A DNA stretch of 64,000 nt from Membranipora membranacea (lineage: Eukaryota > Bryozoa > Gymnolaemata > Cheilostomatida > Membraniporidae): contig OU612072.1 in the NCBI GenBank assembly GCA_914767715.1, positions 25,668,001 through 25,732,000 on the forward strand. Reading direction: 5' to 3'. The notes beneath the pieces were generated by a model. It was not told where the DNA came from. It saw only the letters and a program-made list of their open reading frames with translations, and searched no databases. This document shows positions 12,601-24,600 of this stretch, piece after piece. The position numbers and the translations under genes were made by a program. Position 1 is the stretch's first letter; every line of letters starts with the position of its first letter.

Positions 12601-15600
12601 GCAGATTCCTCATTAATGCATTGCAATGCTTTGCAAAACAACTACCTCCTACAGTGATAGAAAATGGTGACCACAAACCTATTGAAGGGCTAAATAAGTT
12701 GGTGTCTTTCTGTATGATAGAGAAAATTCGGGTTGCTCCCCTCCACTGCGGCGGGCGTGACCAGTGAATCTGAAGCAACTCTTAATGCAGGCAAATGGAC
12801 CAATGGTATAGTCAAAATCCTTACTTAGAAGTGTTTAGTGTAGGCCTAATTGAAAAAAATTATCTTTTCGGTGTTTCGTGACATGAACTGTGCCAATGTC
12901 CTCTGCTGATAAGTATGACCAGTTCGAAGTCCGATTTGACTTGAACATCTTAGACAGTTGGTTGTCAATATGTATTTCACCTATGTTATAAACTAAAGGA
13001 TTATCCAGTTCTCTTTGCTGTGACACAGTCAGGACTGATAACAGATATTGAGCACTCCCTAAATAACACACACCTGTATTCGGATCCTCGTTAGGTCTAT
13101 AGTAAATAGACAAAATAATTGAGGTTGGTGATGATGAGGGGGGGGGGGTAACTCAGCCCTTGCAAACACAGATTAATGGGATCTCAAGCCTGGAGATATG
13201 ATCAGTCAAATATCGGTCAACTGCTGATTAGAAATTTACAATGGTCAGTTTGTGCTGATGACATCAGACCTGTGATGTTACAGTGATTCTTGAGTTTGAA
13301 AATTTGAGTATAAAGGTCGATATTGATGATGTGACACTGATAATCACGTGCTACTTACAGTGGGACGAGTATTTGACGCTTTGGTCACGTAGGCAAATTT
13401 TACCATTTAGACTTAGATTATGCAGCGAGCAAATAGTTAGGGATTATTGCATAGTCATTGTCTGATAATGATCTCTGAGGGTCATAGCATTGATATCTAT
13501 TTAAACGTAATTAATTGTTTAGGCAGTAACCTCTACTAGCTTAGGTAGATTGTATATATCATCGCAAAGTAGGACAAAACCCTAATTTGTGACACATGGT
13601 GGATCTCCTTGATTGATGGGCTGGCGTTTTGGGTGCCAGTGCTAAGTTTTGTCTTATCAGGCTACCAGTCGGTTTGTAGGTAGAACCAGGGACCAACCCT
13701 GTAGTGATCATCATGCAAGTATTGCTGTATGCTCTACATGTATATTCTCTATCCAATACTCCACATGTATGTGACAGATACCCCATATCCCTACAAGGCG
13801 TTGATTCCATATTTTGCTGTTATTTTGAAGCTGCGCACCAAAAAATCATAGGCTTTCACAAGGAGCATATAAGCCTGTGGATTGGTACCAAGACCTTTGA
13901 CATGACTAGTGGAAGCTTGAACAATGAATTTTCACCTTGACCTCCCTTAATCTTCACCATCTCATCCTGTGTGTGATCATTTGATTTAAGCATACAACAA
14001 TTTTTGAGTACCAATTTTTAAGGATGCTCAGATGTTGATTCCTTATACTAAATCACATCAAAGAACTTTAGATGTCAGAAGATCTTTTGGTTATAAAGAT
14101 GGTACTGACTGCCAATCAAGTTGCCAACTGTCCTTGAAAAGGGGAGAGGATATATAAATGGATTGTTTCAGCACCTTTGAAAAGGTCGGTCCAATCTAGA
14201 GTGGCCAATAATATCACTGACCTATGTCATCTTCTCCTGCTCTGCTCTTGTGTTGGTTTTGGTGATCTGCTCACTTTATCTGCATGCCTGAGTTTGTAGT
14301 CTGCTGTTTGACCACTGCCAGATGTACCTAAACACTAATCAAATTTACCTAGTTTGGGAAGTTGTCTCTCTATTTTCTGCAAAAGGACAACTCCTCAAAC
14401 TATGCAATCGATTCTGATTTTCTTAAATCATTTCTTGGTAGAAACGGGAGATTTGTGACACTTAGTTATCATATGAAACGATTGTGTCAGGTAATCTTCC
14501 GACCAACCAATGATTGAGAGATCAAGAAATAAATTTTGATCAAATTCATAATGGAAAGTCAAAATGAAATATTATTTTGATTTTCTGTTGCAGTTTATTG
14601 CGTCAAGCCCCCAACCCTGGAGGTGGTCAATCAACAGCTACAAACTCAGGCTATGTAGGTCAAGGAGGCGGAGACTCACTCAAAACACCAATCACATTAA
14701 GACCTGGATATAGGTCGGCAAGTCACAGTCCTACACATCAGGGAAGACAATCACCAGTATTAAATAGGTCATCCAATAGCGGAATAGACCCAACGCAAAG
14801 TCCAATCAGACTTAAGTTTAATAAAACAAGGTCACCATTGTGTGAAAGGACATCCTCAGGCAAATGTGATAGACCATCGTGCAGTAACACTTCACGAACA
14901 AATAGCAGACCTAATTCTCCTAGAAAAACTCCAAACTTATCTCAGATCTCTCGACCTTCAGCTCAGATGGAGAGTTTATCTCTCTCCCCACGAGCTCGAC
15001 TCGGTGTGAGACAGCCCTGTAGGGGCGCGGCCGGATGCTGCCGGGAGGCCTGCTGTCGACTACCGGGCAACGAGAATAAAGTCTGTGATCCTCTCTGTCC
15101 TTTTCATAAAGAGAAGTCAGCTGGGTTAGTTATAATGTAGAAAGTGCTCTATATAACACCAAAAAATGCAGAGCACAGGCTGTACAAGAAGTCGAATCAA
15201 TAAATTTCTGGCCATTCATAAACTGTTAAAATATGCAGTGTCAGCGTTGCCAAACTCGAACTCACTGCGCCGAACATTATATAATGATCTTTTTTTGAAT
15301 TTAATTCTAGTGTAAAGGATTTTTTACCAAAACGTCCGTAGCTCATTCAGCGCCTGGTCACAGATTGCTCCTATCCAATCATCATCATTTCAGTGATTCG
15401 ACAATTATAAACTTTTTCAAAATTGTATAGTAATATTATTTCTTTTTGTAGTGCTGATTTCATATTTTATTAGTTATTTTGTTTTGCAGTTCTGATTATT
15501 TATTTTATTTCTTATTTATCTTATTTTCTCACACAGTGCTGATGCTCTGCAGCAGAATCAGGATATGGAGTTTGAGAGGAACAAGGAGAGATTTAACTTC

Positions 15601-18600
15601 CTTAAGTGGGGAGCTAAGGCCTTCAAAAATATGCTTATAGTCCCGCCGGGTAGTGGTATCGTGCATCAGGTTAGTTATTGGTACACCGAGACTTATCCAC
15701 CACCTATGAAGTCAACTCAAGACGACTGGTAATATTCTCCCAGTGGTTATGCTGCACTCAAAGTCAACATTTTCACATATGGCTTGTACATACTTGAACT
15801 TAGCTTATGTGGTTTATGATGGTATACAACATAATAATCCTCTGATGTTGTGGGTGTTGATAATTGGGAATGGGAAGGGGTAGTGACTAGTCCTACAACG
15901 TCGCTAGCAGTGGCTCATGCAAGTTAAAACACTTTGAGTTGGGTAATCCTAAACATTTGTTATACATTCTTATAAAATGAAATCACGATGATATACATTG
16001 CATCATCATCCGAAATTTCATACAGTTGTTTGAATGTGTCTTGTTTCTGTAATTGTAGGTTAATCTGGAATATCTAGCTCGTCTTGTGTTTAATGAAGAA
16101 GGAATGTTATACCCAGACAGTCTGGTTGGTACAGACTCACATACTACCATGATTAACGGCCTGGGTGTAGTCGGCTGGGGTGTCGGAGGTAAGCAGCTCG
16201 GTAACCTAAGTTTTCTCACTAAGCACACGTGATATACTGAGATAGAAAAGCCCTCAATGTCGGATATAAGTTTGAGTTTGAATAGGACAGGCCACTAAGT
16301 GTCCCACCATGTTTTGCTCTGAACATCTCGTTGAGCCCTGTCCACCATTGTAAAATAACAACGCCTGACCAATTATTCCTGAAGAATTTGGAGTGGATAT
16401 ATGCATTTAGAGACTCCTGTTTATACTACATAGCACTAAATCTCCTAACACATATGTCATGACAAAGGTTTTTTTTAAATATTTATATATATATAATATA
16501 TATATTTCTACATAATCCTTATATTATAATAATAATGTATGTTTTGATTGTGTTTACAGGTATTGAAGCCGAGGCTGTTATGTTAGGTCAGGCCATATCT
16601 ATGGTACTACCTGAAGTTATAGGATACAGGATACACGGATCTCTGGATCCAATGTCTACTTCTACTGATGTCGTACTTACTATCACTAAAGTATGTATCA
16701 CAATATAAGGGAACTAACCTCAAATGTGCTGGCAAAAATTCTTCACTGAAAGCAATTCGACCACCCAATTTCTTTGGCCTCTGGATGGTTTGTTTGGATG
16801 AGTGACCATTCATTAACCCTGTCTGCAGGAATCAGAACTTGCTTTTGATAATTCATGTAAGGTCGTGTAGACATTCACAGTTAGGGGCTGTAGACATTTG
16901 CATACTGAATTTTAATCTGAATGAAATCTTTCCTCTTGCATTAATTTCAATTGGAAACTTGTGCAATCCAGGCAGGACTGTAACTCAGGAGTGGGGCAAC
17001 TCCAAATTATAAGTGTTATATTTTTGAAAAACATTATTTCTGGATTATATCAATGTATTTATATTCCGGACAACCACTTTGATCCATAAAACATGCAATG
17101 TTCTGTCTGCGGCTCAAAGTTGAGAGATTTTTAAACAGTTTTATTCCAACTAGCATTCAACTTTTAAATGGCGACTGTATGAACATCGAAAGAGCTTCCT
17201 CAACACTAACGTCACTTGTCTTTGACAAAGTTTACTAATAAAAGCCATCTTATCTTATCTTTCTTCCTTTGAGTATGTAATATGTATATGTAATATGTAT
17301 ACGAAAGATAAAACACTTAACCTGTCTTTTCTCTACCCTTTGTAGCACCTGAGACAGATAGGGGTGGTAGGAAAGTTTGTAGAGTTTTTCGGACCAGGTG
17401 TAGCTGAGTTATCTCTGGCTGACAGAGCGACTATATCTAACATGTGCCCTGAGTACGGTGCTACTGTGGGATACTTCCCTCCTGATGAAGCTACCATCAG
17501 CTACCTCACACAAACAGGTACGGATCTCATACACTAAATGTTACAAGGTGATATGACTTAGAGATCTTTCAATTGAAACTTTTAAATTTGGTTCAATGTT
17601 ACGTAGGTGCAAAGGAGTTTGTTCTCAGAATACCATCCCTACAGCTAATTCATGAGCGAGAAAGATAGCTTTTCAGTGGTAATGAATTGTGTGAATTGTG
17701 AGACTGACGTGTGAACTTGCTAAAGCAATGATATTGCATCAAAACACTGTCCTTAGATCGGAAGTTAGTCAGCCTTCAACGAACAGAAATAATGAAGTAT
17801 ATGAAAGGAGAGGTCATGCAATAGAATGAAAGACATAAATTAGTTCATGTTATGACTGAGACAATCTTTGAAATTTAACTGATGAACCGCGACCTGTCTG
17901 ACAAGCTAATCAGATAGTATTAAGCCCAGTTGCCAGAATATATTATCATCCTCAATCTGTTTGTTCGTCGGGTCGCAGTCGGAGCTCTAGGATCTTTTTG
18001 GTGCGATATGCTGCCTGACAAAATCAGAACTAAGACATAGGCATGGATGTAGTAGTACGACAGATGTTAAATCAGTAGTAGCATCATTGAGAAAGTTGTA
18101 TCTTAGACAGAGAATGTTCATATATTCTCTCCCTTTTAGGACGTGAGGCAGATAAGGTATCTTATATTGAGGCTTATCTTAAAGCTAATAAACTATTCAG
18201 AGATTACTCCAACTCTTCTCAGGATCCTGTGTTCACTAAGGTAAGTGTGTCTCTGTGCGAACAAACCATGTGCAATGGTGACCCATACTTGACTTGTTAG
18301 GAAATTATTCATGGTATTCATAATATGGGTTGTTTTCTTAGCTGATATGTATGTACCTTTGTAAAGGTCTAAAGAAGAGAATAGATTGATTAGTGAATTA
18401 AGTCAAGAGATCAAAATAATGATCGCCCAGAAACCTAGATCATTCCTAAAAAAGAACATATTTGTAAAAGGACAGGTAACTCCAAAGTCTCTGTCTATGT
18501 TGACTGTTCAAACTAGTTGAGTGGTGACATCTGTCTGCTATAATGAGCTGTTTAGTACGCTGATTGTAATGTATGATAAATTATAATGTTTCTCTCTCTC

Positions 18601-21600
18601 TCCGTTCCCCACAGGTAGTAGAGTTAGATCTCTCCACAGTGGTAGCATGTTGCTCCGGCCCTAAGAGACCACATGATAGAGTAGCTGTCTCTGATATGAT
18701 GTCTGACTTCTCTACATGCCTCAGTAATAAAGTCGGCTTCAAGGTTAGTACTGTAGTGTGGTATTAGATGTTAATGTGTTAGTACGGCGGTGTGGTGTTA
18801 GATTGTCATGTCCTCTTTAAATGTGTCATGGTGTAAAGTTTGAGAATACCAGGAATGGTCTGAGCACTGATTTCATATACCGTTAGTTGCATCGGTCTGA
18901 ATCTTTTGAGTTTCGCTAGCATCGGATAGGGTAGGTGAACTCTGACTACCATCTCAAACATAAGTTTGTTATGTGAGGATGCAAAGTAAAATGAAAAATG
19001 TATATGCATGTAGACAGTATAGGTCTTAGATCAGAATGCAGGCGATTTGACCAAACTTGGTCTCTCTGGGTATGGACTGACGTGTTTGTGAACAACCAAC
19101 CATCTCAGTCTCTCATTATCCTTATTTTCACATTATTCACCTTCCCCTTTTCTCTGCAGGGGTTTGCGATCCCCGAGGATAAACAGAAGACCACGGTACC
19201 GTTTGTATTTGAGAATGAGGAGTACACTCTGAACCATGGAGCTGTGGTGATAGCAGCTATAACCAGCTGTACTAATACTAGTAACCCTTCTGTCATGTTA
19301 GGAGCAGGTATGTCCAGTAAAAGCTACATGCATTCATCAATTGCTTGTTCAAAATGATATATCCACTCCTAGTTATCGAGCAGGATAAAACTGACTGTCT
19401 TGATAGAATCTCAGTAGTCAAAAGACTGCACTCGTACCTCCCGCCAAATCTAGCACTCATGTGAACATGTATACCTGTGTTAAAATACCTATATGGAGAC
19501 TAGAGTAGCGGATAGTTCAGTTGGCTGGCTCAGTTGTCATATTTGGGAAATGGGTTCAACTAAATATAAATATCAGTTTGTTCTTGCTAATGCGAATTGC
19601 TTGTAAACTAAGAACAACCCAGCAGCCTCTAGTCTCAATATACTGATGGGAAGTCAAACTATTGGTGCTGATGAGTGTCAGTTTGACAAAATGCAATCCT
19701 TTGTTTGACTACCACTCACTCAAACATTGTTTTCTTTCAGGACTGTTGGCTAAGAACGCCGTAGAGAATGGATTGGGAGTTAAGCCGTATATTAAGACTT
19801 CTCTAAGTCCTGGTAGTGGTGTGGTCACTTATTATCTGAATGAGAGCGGAGTTACACCATTCATGGAGAAACTCGGGTATGTTTATATTGTGAAGTATGT
19901 TTTTAGTGCAAGTCATGTTTGTCATTGATTATGCCTGTGGCGGCATATCTAGCCTCCTCAATTTTTGGTATTACTACTAGCAAATATTCCTGCTGCGCTC
20001 TACCCATGTTTACCTCCTTTTCCCCTATGAATGCTTTGATGGAGTTCAAACTGTGCATATTCCTCTATTTTTTGTGTTGATAGGAGGACATATTATTTAA
20101 TTTACATGTTTCAATGAGCATTAGCCTGCTACAGTATTTTCACTCTTACCACTCTATTATTATGTTTGTAGATTTGACATAGTAGGATATGGCTGTATGA
20201 CATGTATCGGTAATTCTGGTCCTCTCCCTGAGCCTGTTAGTGAAGCCATCGAGAAAGGTAACCTATCTTACCTTATCATAAACCTTACATTTAAACCCCC
20301 ATTGAGAATATGGTGGTAGCTATCTCAGCAAGTGTGGAGGCAAATGAAGCACAAACGGGGCCCTACTTAGACCAGCCATTTTGTGCAAGCGTATCAAACC
20401 TATTGTTATCGTTAATGTTTGCAGGTTTCCTGTCATAACTTGCTAGTAATTGTCTTGTATAAGATAACTTTCTTGCTGTGTACGGAAAGTGATTGGACTG
20501 TTTGGTGCTCAGACACATTTTGCCATAGTATATTATTTTTTACTATCTTGTGTTCACTTTAAGGTGATCTTGTAACCTGTGGAGTTTTGTCCGGTAACAG
20601 GAACTTTGAGGGGCGTATACACCCCCTCACCAGAGCTAACTACTTAGCCTCACCTCTACTTGTGGTAGCCTACGCATTAGCTGGAACCGTGTCAATAGAT
20701 TTTGAGACAACTCCATTAGGTAAGTGGATCTGGATATTATGAGATGTATGTTGAAAGCAACTAGTTGCCTAATACATTAGTGTGTTTTGTTTGCTTACAG
20801 CCACTTATATCACTTGCTATTGTAACCACAACCGACATTTTGATGTTTGATGTTATAGACTAGGTATATGTAAGAAAGCTAACTTGTTTCAAAATGTAGT
20901 ACTGCGCTGATTAATAGTTTATAAAATTATGAGAAATTATGCTTAGATCTACTGCCAAACTGATGTTGAGAACAGGATGATTAATTATCCTCTCTGCAAA
21001 ATAACACTTTTATGCGCATAATCTTCTTGCAATACTGTATAGATAGTTACAACATTCAACAGTGCCCATACCACAGCAGTGACAAGATTATAAGTAAACA
21101 GAATATACAAATCATACGCTGTGAGCTATTTTTGTCTTCTGCAGGTAATAACCAGGAAGGTAAGCCAGTTTACCTGCGGGATATTTGGCCGACTAGAGCT
21201 CAGATACAGGAGGTAGAGAAGCGAGTTATAGTACCAGCACTGTATAACAAAGTCTACGGATCTATTACTGTGAGTGTACAACAGAGAATGTGTTGGCAGC
21301 TCAAAACAAGTTTAAATCTTAGTACAAGCGATGCCATTTAGGAAGTTTTCACTGATTTATTTGAGCCTATTGCCTTAAAGAAGATCAGAATAACAGCTGG
21401 GATCAATTATCAAAGGCTGACAGAAAATATATAATATGTTTATACCCATTAACCTATCTTTGACACAGCCCGCTCCAATAACTTAGGGTTAATGTCGATC
21501 CTGTATAATACTATGTATGATGATACATCATTATTTGGAGTTGTCATCTTATTGAACAAGATGTTCAATAAGGGGATAACTCCCTGATAACAAAGGATTT

Positions 21601-24600
21601 TTTTGGCAGATTCCATTGTCTTAATTAATTGACTATCAATATATAACCAAGCTTGTCTGGTAATTATCACTAGCTGTCACGATAGCTACAACTGAATTTG
21701 TGTGGTAATTATCACTAGCTGTCACGATAGCTACAACTGAATTTGTGTGGTAATTATCACTAGCTGTCACGATAGCTACAACTGAATTTGTGTGGTAATT
21801 ATCACTAGCTGTCACCATAGCTACAACTGAATTTGTGTGGTAATTATCACTAGCTGTCACCATAGCTACAACTGAATTTGTGTGGTAAGATCCCTCAAAT
21901 ACTTAGAGAGGGAAACGTGCTGATAGGTGATCGCCCCCTCTCTAAACAAAGTAACAGTGATAATGTTTGAGACTGAGTCATTTGTATATGTTTCGTGTTG
22001 TGTTATTTGTAGGAAGGAAATGAGAAATGGAACAGCTTAGATGTACCTTCCAGTCAGCTGTATCCATGGGATGAAAAATCTACCTACATCAAAAGTCCAC
22101 CATTCTTTGATGGCATGGTGAGTTCATATCTATGCATAATATTACTCCTCCGGTCCTTTATTTAGGACGAAAAAGGCTAGTTTCTCTCTTGGTTTCGATA
22201 TGCTAAATATACTCAAGCCAATTTTTATTTGCTTATTGATACTGATATTTCAATAGGTTTTGATTTATCTTCTGCCGGTAATGAGAGCGTTGCCTTTTAG
22301 TTATCACAATATTTTGGTCCCTGTGACAAGGTTCTGGAAATTTTGCTGACGCAGACTAAACAATATTGAAACTTGACTGGTTACTATGACCACGAGCGCT
22401 TATTCATACGTTACTAGACAATTTAATGCTGTTAGGTCACCAAAATTAAGTGCTTTACTTCTGCTGTATAGGGTGTCCTGATTCGGTTTTTTATTATAAT
22501 GTCTATGTTACTAGAATGAATTATGTAATAATCATTAATATTTGCAGACCCTAGACCCACCAGGCTATAAGCAGGTAGAGAATGCCTACGCACTACTAAA
22601 CTTAGGAGACTCTGTAACAACTGACCATATTTCACCTGCAGGCAGCATAGCAAGGACTAGCCCAGCTGCTAGATATCTCGCTAGTAAAGGGTGAGAAAGG
22701 ACTGACATTGAGACTACACTAATAGCCTGTGTATCGTTATGGTCAATGTAGCATGAGTTCCTCACATATACTCGTCCCTAACTGATGAAATTGTCTACGG
22801 GGCGTTACACCAAATTCCATGTGGTGGTACTCATGCTAAGTGAATTAGTTCACTCTATTGGTCAGAGATATACATTTAATAGTATGGCGTGTGATCAGTA
22901 TGGGGTGAGTAAGCACAGTGAGCATCTGTGGACAATATTCCAAAAATGAGATTTGGGGTTGAGATGAGCTCAGACACAGTTTAACTCGTGATCAGATATC
23001 CTGAGAATTTATAGTAAATAACATGTAGGGAAATTATTTTTAAGGGCATTGTGGGAATTGTCTGTAAAAAAACAATATAGGAAAATCTGGGTACTTGGAT
23101 TGTTGGATATTCTGACACAAACTAATCAATCCCTGTGGTCCTCAAGCAGTATAAACCCAGCTCTTTTATTTGATATTACATTGAGTGGTCAATTTTCCGT
23201 GACGTTTCCCAGAATTATGTTCATGCCTTCCTGCACTGGTAAGATTGATGTGTGTTTGTTGTTGAAATTATAATCAAAGAGCTGGCCAGAAAGTGACCAA
23301 TCCGGTAATCTAAGTTGTGTCACAAATTTGACAGTTGGAAACCAGATACTTGAGACACTCTTATCCCATTATTACAACTGTTATTTCATCTCTTTCTCAA
23401 GTCCTAATTGCGTAAATTAAATAAATAGTGTCTAAAACACAGGGCCACAAATTTGAAAAATAATCCCAATTGAATGTGCTTCCGCAATGCTCCTTGAGTT
23501 TTTCAAGTGGCTCAATTCAGCAATAATACTACATGGAGGTTCGACAAATGCCGGATTAAATAATGTCACATGTCAGGAAAATGGTGAAACAGTGGTTGCC
23601 TGAAGGGCGAGGCTGCAATATCTTCACCAATATGCTCGCTGTACTGCAGAGGGATTTAAACTAGGACTATGATAATCAGTCACTGAGCCCAAAACCTGGC
23701 AGGTTTGCCTGTAGTGTATGTATCAAATCTACTGACAGTTTAGTTCAATCCAGTTTAGTAAGGAGATCATGTCCAAATACAAATCTGAGTTTTTGTGTTT
23801 ACTGATAGTGATCGCTTATATTTGTAGCCTGACTCCCAAAGAGTTTAACTCATATGGCGCCCGTCGAGGTAACGATGACATTATGGCCAGAGGAACCTTT
23901 GCTAATATCAGACTTGTCAACAAACTGGTGTCTAAATCAGGACCAAGAACTTTACACATACCCAGTGGTGAAGAGGTTTGTACAGTATTACCATTTTCTG
24001 TCCCTCTACATGATTTCGATGCGATATCATACCATCGTATAACTGATTTAAAATACGGTAAAGACTGATATTGGGTCAAGATTTTTGTCTTTTACCTTTC
24101 TCAGCTTAGGATACAGACATCCATTTCACAATCCTCGCGATGACTGCATGTTTTTTATGAATTATTCAGGAGTCTTCAAATGAAAACCAGCCAAAATCAA
24201 AAACCGATCACTCATTCAGTGAGTGACAGAGACCTGCTAGAGTTTCTCGCTCACAAATCGCTCTCACATTGATGGAATTATGTTCATTCTGAGTGAATTG
24301 TTTCTCATTTTTCTCCCCCTCCTGTAGATGGACGTATTTAATACTCATTACTCATACATATAAAATATCTTATTTCTCTCCCTCCTATAGATGGACGTGT
24401 TTGACGTAGCTCAGCGTTACGTATCTGAGGGTAACCAGGTAATTATACTGGCCGGTAAGGAGTATGGATCGGGGAGCAGCAGAGACTGGGCAGCTAAGGG
24501 TCCTTATCTACAGGGAGTTAGAGCTGTCATCGCTGAGAGCTATGAGAGAATCCATAGGAGTAAGTGCTGAATACACAACAATAAAGTACATGATAGAGTG

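Noticed and set aside
12467-12778. 103-codon minus-strand frame
   Set aside because: It reads through the decayed hairpin element in an IRP intron.
21636-21863. Repeat protein of 15-residue units ([14 protein letters not shown])
   Set aside because: It is a by-product of a 45-bp minisatellite inside an IRP intron.
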